Assembly: GCA_031763025.1 (NCBI GenBank)
Contig: JASSKH010000037.1
Location: forward strand, 1,240,001 to 1,304,000
Source of the DNA: Macrocystis pyrifera
Lineage: Eukaryota > Sar > Phaeophyceae > Laminariales > Laminariaceae
Direction: 5' to 3'
Length of the DNA stretch: 64,000 bases
Shown: in pieces, positions 47,476-58,139 of the stretch
How positions within the stretch are numbered: the stretch's first letter is position 1
Layout: every line of letters starts with the position of its first letter
Notes under the pieces: generated by a model
Seen by the model: only the letters and a program-made list of their open reading frames with translations
What the model was told of the DNA's origin: nothing
The model's database searches: none
Program-made: the position numbers and the translations under genes

Positions 47476-47760
47476 TCAGCTTGCAACGCCTCTTGTGCTG
47501 CACGCATTTCTGTTTCGGCGCGTAGCCCCACCTCGTGCTTCTATTATAAACAACGTTGCTACTATGTGAAGCTTCAGGCGCGTCTCGGTTTCAGTTGATA
47601 TTTTCCGCTCCTCAGCTAGAGTTGCAGACGATCGACGACCTTCAGTCTCCTCAGCGCATTGAACAACGGCCACGTCGCGTGCGCAAACGGCTTTAGAGTG
47701 CCGTCGCTCCAGCGCATGACATTCACGGTGCTCCGCTGCGTTCTCGGGCAGCTTGCCCCT
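47476..47760 (-). pseudogene. Minus-strand coiled-coil-like segment, intergenic copy 3
   Basis: One minus-strand frame reads ENAAEHRECHALERRHS, then AEETEGRRSSATLAEERK and ISTETETRLK before losing frame. The copy is diverged from the other two, but the charged heptad-like character is kept, which supports the minus strand as the coding one. The adjacent membrane-like segment at 47988-48092 has the same orientation and may belong to the same lost gene. Confidence 0.3.
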
Positions 47761-47987
47761 TCCAACTCGTCAATCGTTATATTGAAGTTATTTTTGGACG
47801 GCAAGGCAGTCGTTATTGCTGGGTATTTTCAGCTTCTTGAATGCTGGGTTTGGTAAGCCTTTTGACCATTTTTCACCGAGCCACTTTTTCCTGGCTCAAT
47901 TCACGCACACCCCTAACCATGTCTAATCGATCCCACAAGGGGGTGCAGGGCAGAAAATCCTGTGCGGGGTTGTTTGGGTAGGTTTCC

Positions 47988-48092
47988 TTACTGCCAGTAG
48001 ACTCCTACTGCAGCACCTTTTGTGACAATGGACAAGATTGTGGCAATGGCGTACAGCGGTACCAAGAAGGAGGCAAGATCAGCAAGACCTAA
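47988..48092 (-). pseudogene. Minus-strand exon-like segment with a membrane helix
   Basis: Reads LGLADLASFLVPLYAIATIL and onward to a stop (TAA at 47988-47990). A homologous minus-strand segment lies at about 50990-51081 after gene 4. Both are preceded by an AG that would leave the same phase (CTACAG and ACTAAG), as expected of a spliced exon. The nature of the parent gene is unknown. Confidence 0.3.
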
Positions 48093-48778
48093 CTCTGTAG
48101 GTACCAGAATCTTAACATTATGCCCACAGAATCTCCGGCTTCATTGTTAGTGGTTTCATCGCGTATGTCACGATGGCATTCAGCAGATTTGTTTCTGTGT
48201 TTTTTGGTACAGGAGAAGTTCTGCTTGAGAACAGTGCCCGGCTCGTTTTTCGCCCTGCCCCTGCCATGTAGCTGTTTTCTTGTTGGTTGCATTGCTGTTG
48301 TCTTTTACAATGTGGAGGACTATTGCCCCTGAATTAAGGGCAGTTCACATACCATTGCTCAGTGTGCTGATTGGTATGGTAGGTTGGACGGGCATGCGAG
48401 GGAATTTCCATACGTTCAGCAGCAGTGTGTACCTAGCGAAACCGAGGGTCGGTGGGAGCGACGCGCGGTTTCGATGTTTTTACCATATCCTGCTACTTTG
48501 TATTCGTATGTATAAACGTGCGGTACAAACATGAAAATAGGGTGGCTATTCGAAAGTTTAAAATTATAACTTCGATTTCCAGGAATTATGTTTACGGGAT
48601 ATTTTGGACTGAAAAGTGCGTCCGCAAGCTGAAACCAAACATTCGTTTGCTACGATACATCTTGTTCTTTTGCTCCCCTTGTGGGAAGCGCCTGACTGGG
48701 AAATTTTCAAAGTGTCTGTATCTCGCGATGTTCGGCTCGCAGCCCAAAAACCTTTTCATCGATGACTTCCTTGTGTTG

Positions 48779-50920
48779 ATGCGAATACACCCAGTGTCGA
48801 CTGACTCAACGTTTTCACCGACAGTGAAAAGCTGGTTCTTGTTGGAACCAGCTCGTAGTGTATTTCAAACCTTCAACACCGGCATTCTTCGCCTTGTTCC
48901 GTACTTCGAAACCCTCGTGTAGGCGTACCGGGTCTACTGGACCGCGTGCTTTGCGACTGTGATAACGTGGGTGTTTGCTGTGGCTGCAGCAACAGATGAT
49001 GCATGGATTAGCATCAACGGGGCTACAACAACGAAACTGGGGGAATCTTGCAGCTTCGATGATTCCGTATGCTCACGATGTGAGTGCCCCAAGCGGGGAT
49101 CGCTTGATGTGGACATGGTTTGGAACACCAAGAACTAGAGGCGTCGGCGTCGTCTGACCGGTTGCACACAAAAAACGACGCGAAGCCCGTCGATTGTTGC
49201 AGATCACGAGAGAATCCAGTTTCCGTTACGGTGTGTCGACGTTTACGTAGGTTGATCGAAGCTACACGGTCAGCCAGGTGTTGGTCCTGTGTCTGAAACC
49301 CCCCTTCTTGGGCCTTCGCGCAAATTGAGTACCTGTGCAGCAACGTCGTCTTTGCACAAATGGCCAAGAGCAAGTGAGAAAAAGGTGGCCAGTTTGTCGA
49401 TTTCTCTGGAGTAGACAGTCCCTGTCGCGCGACCCCGCGCGGCTCAAGAATCACCCTCCGCCCTTGGTTAATAGCGGGGGTCACCACGGGGGTTGGTATC
49501 GCGATTAACAACGCCTACCGCATCCCTATCGCTACGAATAGGGACGTAACCCTTGCTCAATCATCCTGATATGTTAGGCAGGACCATATCTATGGTACGA
49601 TCCTGTTCCTGTACCCTACAGAATATTCCCAGACAAAAATAATGACCCGTAATTGTCAACCCTATTGACGATCTCAACGCACATTGCACATCGGCCGACG
49701 TCGGATATTCTACACGCAGAGGCCACCGTCTGATGTATATCCCAATACGTTGTCGCCACTGACCGGCAGCCGCGTTGCATTTTCGGCACAACCGTACACC
49801 TCAGACAAAACCGCGTCAAGCTTCCAGTTCGTCGCGACCCTGTTTGTCAGCGTCGCGCTCGTGGTGATCGTCGTCGCGGCGTTCGCGTCGCCTCCTCACA
49901 CAGGCCGGCACGGACTAAGTGTGGGGAAGATGCTGGCATTGTTCTCCTTGTTCCAGATTGCCGCCTTCTCTCTCATGGCTGCTGTGGTCGCCGAACGTGA
50001 GAGCAGTGGTATTAATAGTTTATTTGCTCCGATCACGTATGTTGACGCTTGTTTTGGCGGAAGTAGCGTGGACCCTGGCAGGGGGGTGTCGAAAGATTTC
50101 GCCGTGGAATCTTAGCACCCAGAGATGGTGGTGGCACCCGAGCATGGCGATCCTCACCACCAAAAATGTAAACATAATGTAATTCTATAATCGGTAGGCA
50201 CCTCAGCATTGCCGCCGTTTTCAGTATGATGGGGGTGCCCGCTGTGAGTGACTCGACGAGGTACAACAATGTTGACAGCCTCGAGCGCGACGTTCGAGAT
50301 TCCCGTCCAAGAAACGCAGGTGTGTTGTCCCACGACATGACCCCCGACATTTGGACGCATCGGTAAGCAGCCACATGACGACACAGTAGATGAGGTGGCG
50401 CGAATAATCGGTCGAGTGTATCCACTGAGTGTATCCACGGTACCTTGAATATTCCGGACACAACAGATACAAAAGGATGTCATAACCTATTGACGCCGAT
50501 CCTAGCGACGCAGCCCCTTTGCTGCGCCCATAGGGTTGATGAAAGAACTCCTTGGAAGGCCATAGGCCATCCATGGTTCGGCCCGCCAAGGGCACAGCAG
50601 CAGTCGCTCCTTGGGTTGCCCATCATGACCCCACCCCTACTCAAAAATGCCGCATTCTCATCTCCCCCCCTCGCCAAATACTTCTTCGCTTTGCTTCAGT
50701 CAACGACCTATTCGCAGATATCTACTTGCATTTTGAAGTTGGCCCTACCTTCGGCGTGGCAGTGATGGGTTCGCTCTTAGGTCTAGCCGGCACCATCACC
50801 ATTCTGACCCTGCGATCATGCGCAACGAGTGGAGATGAGGGCCCCTTCAGGAAGTGCATGTCTGGGGGGCGCGGCAGGGTCGGAAGAGCTTCGGCGGGAC
50901 AACACGTCGGGACGGTGTAA
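48779..50920 (+). CDS. Four-membrane-segment protein gene, array copy 4 (intact prediction, 204 aa)
   Basis: Exons 48779-48823, 48923-49079, 49805-49996 and 50700-50920 join in frame (615 nt, ATG to TAA). Introns are 99, 725 and 703 bp, GT-AG, phases 0, 1 and 1. Intron 2 lacks about 1.4 kb present in copies 1-3. The first exon encodes only 15 residues (MRIHPVSTDSTFSPT). The turn SPPKTG is SPPHTG here, and the second outer loop is longest (NDLFADIYLHFE). The tail is the shortest and lacks the Cys-rich repeats. Most diverged copy, yet all splice sites and the phase pattern are kept, which argues for real coding history. Confidence 0.6.
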
Positions 50921-50989
50921 CCGTTCCCACAGCATGAGGAGACAGGGCAGAGAAGCGACCTGTGCGAGATTGTTTTTTCCTGAGTACGA

Positions 50990-51081
50990 GTAGGTTCCTC
51001 GTGCTTTTTCGTGACCAGAGCGTAATTTGTGGCAATGACCAGCAGTATCAAGAGTAGAGCGAGATCAGCAACAACAACAAC
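50990..51081 (-). pseudogene. Minus-strand exon-like segment with a membrane helix, second copy
   Basis: Reads ADLALLLILLVIATNYALVT followed by a charged KKHEEPTRTQE stretch. Homologous to 47988-48092. The frame runs on into the antisense of gene 4 exon 4, so its true end is not defined. Confidence 0.3.
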
Positions 51082-51239
51082 TTAGTTTGTATGTTTACAT
51101 ATCGGAAGCTAAACGAGAAATACCTAGAATATACTCCGAAGCTAGGGCGTGCGGCGATGAGTTGACGCACTTTTTTCGCGAGGAATCCGCTCAGCGCACC
51201 ATGTGCTGGAGTCAATGGGCGGATTGCCGCACCTCCATT

Positions 51240-51620
51240 TTCTGCAGGGCTTTCCTCGGGATCGAGTTTTCGTCTCGGGGCGGGAATCCGCGGGATCGAT
51301 CCATCACGAGATTGCCCAGGACGGGATAGGAAGGGGCGCTTAACCACGGTGCGGTACAGGACGGGATTGAGCCATCACGGGGTTGAACGAGACAGTTTGG
51401 ACGGGATTGCACTGGACGGGAATTTACGGAGCGAACAAGCACAGGCTTGCACGGGACGGTATTTAGTATGCTGCCAAAAGCACGGGATTGCGCGGGACGA
51501 GATTGAGATTTGACAGGATTATACGGAACGGGATTTCACGGGACGTAAATAACACGGTATTCCACGAGACGGAATTTTGCGGAACACGAATAGCACGGTA
51601 CGGGACGAGGTTGAGTTTTA
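51240..51620. repeat. Degenerate ACGGGATTG repeats, left cluster
   Basis: Words such as GACGGGATTG, CACGGGATT and ACGGAATTT recur about every 15-30 bp. A second cluster in the same orientation lies at 53330-53660. The two bracket the decayed recombinase and SINE-like repeats and could be subterminal repeats of a transposon. Confidence 0.55.
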
Positions 51621-51800
51621 TATTGTATGAACGGCGTGCTACACCGGGTGGTGTATTCGTGTCGTTTCCTATCGCAAGTTATCTTTTCAGACAAAAAGAA
51701 AGTGTTTTATTTTATTTTCTGAACGTATTGGTCCCGCGGTTGGCAAACAGCTATTCCGGACGATGTCTTTTAATTCATCTCCCCTTTCTTGACCCTCCAG

Positions 51801-52670
51801 GAAAAGGCACTAAGATGGTGCATGAAACGTCTTGCCCTAGCGTGGGCCATGGGGGCGGCGATGTGTGCTTGGAGGGGCCTTCGTGTGCTTAACGGTACGC
51901 GGCGGAGTCTATTTGAAAAGGTTTTGTCTCTAAGCTGAGAAGGTCGACGAAAGAAAACGGGACAGGAGAAGAATGTGATCCATTCCGCCGGGTAGGCAAT
52001 CCTTGCTCGAATCCGGTAGATTCGTACCTCCCCTTCATATCTGAGGAACAGAAGCAGGTTGGGGTTCAGGTCAATCGGGCCGCGCCGATGTTGAAGCACA
52101 CACTCATAGATCTGCTACGCGACATGCGGTCGCGCGCACAGGTGGTTGGCTCTCTGGCTGAGCGTATTTCTCTGACGCGATGTATAGCCTTGTATTCTTT
52201 GACTTTCTATTCGAGGCGTAGGGGTTATGATTTTTCGTTTACAATGGGGTTGCACATCACATCCTAAAGCTCCCAGCATCTGAAGACTTGGTATCAACCC
52301 TCAGTTGGGTAAGACGCTTCGGGCCTCTATAGCGAGGCAGTGGTTGTGTTAGCAGACCGGGACTGCCTGGCGATTTGCGCTTTCGGTCGGTTATGGTGTA
52401 CATCTCTGCCGCACAACGAATTGGGGGAGACTTAATCGCCGGGTGCCTCTTCCCCGTTGTCACGGCAGAAGGGGGCCGAAGCCGTCTCTCCCTCTCCGCA
52501 GTCCGTATGACGGCGAACCTGCAAAGCGATCTGCGGATGGCAGAGCCGCCGAACCACTTCACGATGTGAGCATTTCGAGTGGGAGGACGGACGCTAGCGA
52601 GCTGCCACTGCCTCCAGAGTTCGAAAAGGGTTTTGCGGCGTGTGCAGGAAAGGACTGAGTCAATGTTAAA
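51801..52670 (+). pseudogene. Decayed tyrosine recombinase (transposon integrase)
   Basis: Fragments in successive frames form one protein. They are KALRWCMKRLALAWAMGAA (51801 on), then a stretch from 51935 with EEQKQVGVQVNRAAPMLKHT and the first-Arg region YSRRRGYDFSF (about 52196-52235), then EAVVVLADRDCLAICAF, then VYISAAQRIGGDL, and finally HFTM-stop-AFRVGG (about 52556-52586). The last matches the H-x-x-R box (normally HSFRVGG-like) with the His codon region altered to TGA. The active Tyr part is not recognisable. Such recombinases occur in Crypton-type and related transposons of stramenopiles. At least three frame changes make it non-functional. Confidence 0.55.
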
Positions 52671-52744
52671 GAAGTTTGGGTGAGACAACTCTGCCCCTCA
52701 CCAGTGGTCAACTATAAATACAATCTAAAAGAGGCGCAACGAAG

Positions 52745-52850
52745 TATGGGTGGGATCACAGGCCGGCGCAGGAGGCCTCATCCAATCCAATACTTACATT
52801 AAATGATCCACGGTAGAGAGACAGAACACAACAGTAAAATGGCGATCCAA
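52745..52850 (-). repeat. SINE-like repeat, 5'-truncated copy
   Basis: The minus strand shares about 90 bp (TCTACCGTGGATCATTTA through GAGGCCTCCTGCGCCGG) with the tail of the tRNA-like repeat at 53131-53335. Confidence 0.5.
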
Positions 52851-53130
52851 TCGACGGGCTCAAGATTTGGCACAACTAATGGAACCATCGATGATATCGA
52901 AATGTCTCGGAATTTGTATCGCAACGAGGTCAGTTCTTCTTTTCGCTCCCGAAACCTTGGGAGTAGAGTTGGTCGCAACGTTTCTTGAGATCATCCCACC
53001 CACCCGGCAGTAGGATTAGTATTAGTATGCTTGTATACCCAGTATCATTTACAGGTACTAACCCCGCGCAGAGTACGTGATACGCTAGTCTACTCAGCGC
53101 GGGGGGAAATACCAGACGAGACTTCCTGCC

Positions 53131-53335
53131 CGGCGCAGGAGGCCTCATCCAATCCAATACTTACACTAAATGATCCACGGTAGACAGACAGAATACAACA
53201 GCAAAACCAAAGCACTTTTAATCGTAGAAAATTAGTATACAAAAAAACACATAGTTACAGTCAAGGTTCGAAAGCACGACTTCCGGCCTTCGAGGTGAGC
53301 GCGTCTGACTGCTGAGCTATACAAAAAAAATCCCG
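53131..53335 (-). repeat. tRNA-derived SINE-like repeat
   Basis: The minus-strand head has an A-box-like TAGCTCAGCAGTCAGA (about 53322) and a B-box-like CTTTCGAACC (about 53270), spaced about as in a tRNA. The anticodon and T arms do not fold well, so it is not a functional tRNA. A T-rich stretch and a body shared with 52745-52850 follow. Pol III-transcribed SINE is the likely class. Confidence 0.45.
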
Positions 53336-53660
53336 TTGAACAAGAAATCACGGGATAAATTCCGCGACATCACGAAACCAGGACAGGTTCGGACGGAATT
53401 TTGGAAATCTCAAAGTTCACAGGATTGCACGGGACGGGACTCGGAAATCACGGGATTTGCCCCAATTTCACGAGATCAGGTTGGACGGGATCGGGATTTC
53501 AACATTTGCAAGGGGCAGGATCGGGATCGCGAACAATTCCACGGGATCAGTTTGGACGGGAGCGGGATTTTTCAATTACGAACGGATCACGGGATTATCC
53601 CGTATCCCATGGAATTCCGAAGGATTTTCACAACGGTAAAAATCCCGAGGAAAACTCTGG
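53330..53660. repeat. Degenerate ACGGGATT repeats, right cluster
   Basis: Same words and orientation as 51240-51620 (GGACGGGATCGGGATTT, CACGGGATTATCCCG and others). Open frames at 53336-53800 are by-products of the repeat. Confidence 0.55.
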
Positions 53661-55120
53661 AAAAACTACCCAGAGAAAATATACGGGGGAACCCTACGAG
53701 TATGCAGAGCGCTGTTCTCAGGCAGGTGCTCCGACTAGTGTTGCGTCTTAACTCTGAAAAACAAGTAGCTCCGGGATTAGATTTTCGGATCAAAAGCTGA
53801 TCGAGATCTCGACCGTGATTGCTCTCAATCAAAAACCATCTTCTCGTTTGAGATGACGTAATTCACGCGAGATTTTGTTTTTTTTGCGGAATTTAACCAG
53901 CCTTCCGAGGCTTTTTCTTAGCGGATCCTGCAGAGAGCAGAGAAAGAGATCTAGTATTTAGCCGTGTAGCCACAGACTAAGCAGTAGCTGCAGGGCCGGC
54001 TATAGACTTAACCGCACGCGTTCTCCACTACGGGAAACCAACAGCGCTGCGAATGAGTGACTCAATCAACCTAACGGGAGAGCGACAAGAGGACCCCGAC
54101 ATTTGTATGATATGGCATAGGATGAGGGGGGGTCAGATGAAATGTGTCTCACGCATCTGCGGAAGAAAGGAAAACAAGCCAGACAGCTTGCTTGATGCAG
54201 AAGTAGGCGTAGGCGGAGACACCCCCCCCCCCCCCCCCCCCCCGCGCGTAAGACTATGGCCGCTCTTTAGGCGAAGGACACCATCATGACCGAATGGTCC
54301 CTTTCCCGGAACCAGAAGCAGGTCGGTTTCAACCGTGTGAAAATGCTCGGCGGCCCCCTTAAGTGGTGAGCAGGACAGAAAAGCACGTTTCCGACCGTCG
54401 CCAAATTGGTCTGTAGGTATCTCCCAGCGTAAGTATCGTCCGCCGTATCGAATCGTCTCTTCTCAGTAGGAAGAAACACAATCACGAAGAACCGCAATCG
54501 CTTGAGAGTGGAGAGGGGACAGCCGAGATTCCGAAGAACAAGTTGTGGTAACGTGGTAGCTGGTGCTCGGGGTCTGTGGCAGGATGGTAGCCGGTGGTTC
54601 TCGTGAGTTGGCATACACCACCAACGAACACCGCTGGAAGTCTAGCACCCAATGCAGTGTTTGCTGTATGCAGTGGCGTATACTGGTACAGGGTTTAGAA
54701 GGAGGGGCGAACACGAGAAGACCGATGCTACTCTGAAGTATATACAATATAGTAGTTTAGCAGTACCATACACCTGGTGTGACAGGCACAGGAGACGTCA
54801 AGCGACGAGTCAGAGACTTTGTATGGCCTTGTGGGGGCACGGCATGGCGGGCAGAGGTCATGCTGACGGCTAGGAGGGCAAACAACAACAAAGATCAACT
54901 GATAAATCAATGAAATGATGGTGATCGAGATCTCGACCGAGATTGATCCAAATAACAAAATCGAATAAAAAAAAAAAAAACAATTGACCTAATTCAAAGA
55001 GCAATTGATTTTTCAGTTGAGACGCAACACTATTTCCGACACATCGGGTGGGTTGTGACGCGCCGCATCTTCGATCCGTTTTTCGAATTTTCCGAGCGGA
55101 TTTCGTACCCTCCTGTTTTT
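53661..55120. other. No gene seen; poly-C run near 54223-54243
   Basis: A run of about 20 C is the main landmark. GATCGAGATCTCGACCG occurs at about 53799 and 54922, a short direct repeat about 1.1 kb apart that could mark the edges of an insertion. Frames here lack domain features. Confidence 0.45.
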
Positions 55121-56264
55121 CTATACATAGAACTACTTATAGATATCTCGATCTCTGAGCGTGCTCGGTTGGTTCATCCCTGGTCTCTCAGAGCCCCCAC
55201 TTGGAAATCGCTTCCCTTTCTTACTTGCCGGACCTTTCCAGCGGGTCTTTGTTTTCTCCATTTCTCTTGGCACTTTCAGCCCTTCTTCCCGTTTTTCTCC
55301 TTTCGTGTCGTGTGCGTGTGCGTGCGTGTACTCCGAGCACGGTTCCGCGGGCGAGCGCGGCACCGTCGCGGGTTTCAGCGGGTGCTGGCGGGTAGACGGA
55401 GAGTTGCAAGGAGCGCGTTCGCCGTTTTCGTGGCTAGGCGTCGTGTGTGCCTCGAGACACGAGAGAAGCATGAATGGGCTCTGCCTGGCCTCCGTTTGTG
55501 ATTTTTGATAGAGTACGTACGCGTATTTAAGGGTCGTTCGGGATAGTAAGAAAATATTCAGGCAGTGCTTATTTTTGCGACCGGGCTGAAAACCACACTG
55601 GGAGGTACCCATGCTGAGCACCAACATTGTCGAGCTGGCGAACGACGGCCACGGTGAGCACCGGGCTTCACGCGAGGCGGGCGACGGAGCTCACTGTGGA
55701 GGAGAGGGGGGAAAGCTTTACCCGGACCGAATCGGTAGCGAGATGGTCGCGAGAGGGGCGGGCGGCGTACGAGGCTGAGAGAGAAGCTCTGCTGTTAGAT
55801 TTGTTTCTTTTTTCTTTTTTCTTTTTGACCGGTGTAAAATAAGGCAGTAAATTATTACACGAAACGGGACGGGATTTTTTTTTCTTTCAGAAATTTTCGG
55901 TTTCATTTTCATTGTTTTCGCTGTGCTGCTCTGCCGTGCTGTGCTTTATCTTTGTACACATACGAGTATACAGACACAGAGCACATCGAAAGAAGAAAAT
56001 AAGTACCCTACCTGGGGTATGTGCGTACGTACGATATGTGAGCAAGCGTAGCGGGAAACCACCCCCCGACGCGAAGCGTATGTGGCGTCCGAGCTGTTTT
56101 CTCCTGAAGCATGGCCGCGGGACTCTTGGCATTATCAAGTCGCCAGTTTGCACCTCAACTGCTGTGCACACACATAGTCATGAAAAAATATATATTCAAT
56201 CATGGACCTCCGTCCGCTTCGCATAATTTGATGTACTTTTCCTTCCTGAGCGAAGCGTCTTGTA
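55121..56264 (+). repeat. 1.17-kb repeat, solitary unit 6
   Basis: The same landmarks as in the 8.6-28.8 kb array are recognisable, but more diverged. The small ORF is frame-shifted near its start. The donor-like GTAAGA has become GTTAGA, and the terminal hairpin is partly deleted. A separate copy 27 kb from the array shows that the unit spreads or was separated by rearrangement. Confidence 0.75.
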
Positions 56265-57439
56265 CGTATATACGGGGTATACGGTCCTTCAAGGTGGGCT
56301 AGTGTCATGGTACCCCCGTTTCCCCTCCATTGTTGTGGAGGCGTTACTGTTTTTTTTCTTTTGAGGCGCCTTGCCCTTGCATTGCCCTAATACCAGGTAT
56401 AAAATAGCGCAGAAGCATCTGAGCGCGGCAAAAGAGCGAGCTAACATAATGCCAACACACGTTTGAGTGATCAAGATTACCTAAGAGAGAACCTGCACAG
56501 CAATAGTTGGGACTGTCCCTGCTGTACCCCGGAGTGACCCAAGCCAAAGATGGGACGTGCCAATCTGCACCTGCCTGTAAAACCGACGCACATACAAAAT
56601 AATATTACGCGTACTATGATACTGTCTTTTCATCGTTTTCCATGCTTATTATATTCGTGTTTTCGCGGCCGGGTGCTCGAGTACCTAATAATGCTGCATT
56701 TTCTGCTTGCGAGCTCTAATGCTGTGCTCTCCTTGATTGCATCATAATCGGGTTATTTGTGCACATTTGAAGTCTGCGACCGGCCCGATTGGAAATCATT
56801 TCGATATGCCGTAGGTAGGCCCTTTGAACGGACGCTATGGCGTTCGAGTAGTGCTCTGATGTACAGCAGTAGTAGGTAGGCCCACTAAACGGATCCTATT
56901 GTTTTCAAACTCGAGGTCCCTCGACTAGGTTGCAAGAAACGCTCACTGCTGTAGGCCCGTACAGCATATATAAATAAGTATATTCAAGATGCAATAGGCT
57001 TCTCGAGCATAACAATGCTCTAGACGTCGAGGCATCAATCAACGTGCAGCATCCCAGGCTGTTCTCTGCTCAACTTTGATATATATACCCTTTCAGTCAA
57101 TCGTTGGCGAAAACGGTGCGCACTCGTACCCGATGAAAGTTTTTTTGTACGCCGTGTAGCTTTTTCTTTCGGGGTTGAAGGCTATGCGCTTGTCTCTTGT
57201 CAGAGTTGGTACGGGTCTCTTTCAGCCAAGTGGACAACATCGCAAAAAAAAAAAACGGATCACAAATGTTTTGAAAAATCACTGAGGTTCACAGTTTCTC
57301 AAAAATGACGAATACTTCGTATCACGTTTGAATATCAGATATATCGAATTTCGAGATTGTTATCAAATTACGCGTTTTGAGCTTCATAAATTCGTGCAAG
57401 AACCACAACGCGACAAGTCTCACGACATCGTGTAGGTGT
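56265..57439. other. No gene seen
   Basis: No conserved frame. CAGCAGTAGTAGGTAGG-type words near 56860. Confidence 0.5.
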
Positions 57440-58020
57440 ATAGGTGTGCGTGTGTTCTTCACATTAAACCGTTATTTCTGCCTGTCGAAATCCAGCGCAA
57501 CTAGTGTCCGTGCCGATTCCTCAATCTTAGAGAGATACAAGTGGTCACAAAACTACGCCACAGAGATACTACATTGGTATGCAGTAAGCAGAGTAGACAA
57601 TGTGATGCCATGCCTTCATACTGGATATGACAGGCACGACAAACACATTATATGAAGGAGAGAAAACAAAAGAAACGAACAAAAAACAATAAACAGAAAA
57701 CAAAGAAAACAAATCGAAAGAGAACAAGGGGAAAAACAAGAACAAAAAACTGTCCTTCCTCCCCGCAGGGGATGTGGCAGACAATTAAAAAGAACGAGCT
57801 AAAGACACAGGACCACTACATATAAACAGAGTAAGACTAAGTAAGAAACAAAGGAAATAACAGGCAAACCGAAGCACAAAGCACCCTCCACGTATATAGG
57901 TACGGGCGACTGTATACGAAGTACACGTACACCAGGAATATGTAGTAGCCGAAGTGCAGGGGGGGCACGAAAAAAATCACATCGAACTCACACATTTTGT
58001 GAATAGAGCCAGACCGGGGG
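57440..58020 (+). repeat. Dispersed repeat, copy B
   Basis: Partner of 1830-2420, in the same orientation, with shared CTTCACATTAAACCGTT, CGCCACAGAGATACTAC, an A-rich low-complexity middle and GTGGCAGACAATTAAAAAGA. Ends just before a 105-bp MITE. Confidence 0.55.
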
Positions 58021-58032
58021 GAGGGGTTACTA

Positions 58033-58137
58033 TTACGGGGGTCCATAGTTAATAGGACCTATGGTATACATAAAAACCTATATATTTACCTATTTTTACT
58101 AACAAAATTTGGTCCCGTTAACTATAGACCCCCGTAA
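58033..58137. mobile_element. 105-bp TA-inserting MITE, copy 3
   Basis: TA at 58031-58032 and 58138-58139. The inverted ends TTACGGGGGTCCATAGTTAA and TTAACTATAGACCCCCGTAA are almost perfect. Interior nearly identical to copy 4 at 59134. Confidence 0.85.
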
Positions 58138-58139
58138 TA

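Noticed and set aside
48120-48534. Plus-strand hydrophobic frames as an extra exon of gene 4
   Set aside because: No counterpart in the other copies. The homologous signal here is on the minus strand, and gene 4 is complete without it.
53261-53335. Functional tRNA gene
   Set aside because: Box-like sequences are present, but the D stem and T arm do not pair properly, and the body matches a dispersed repeat.
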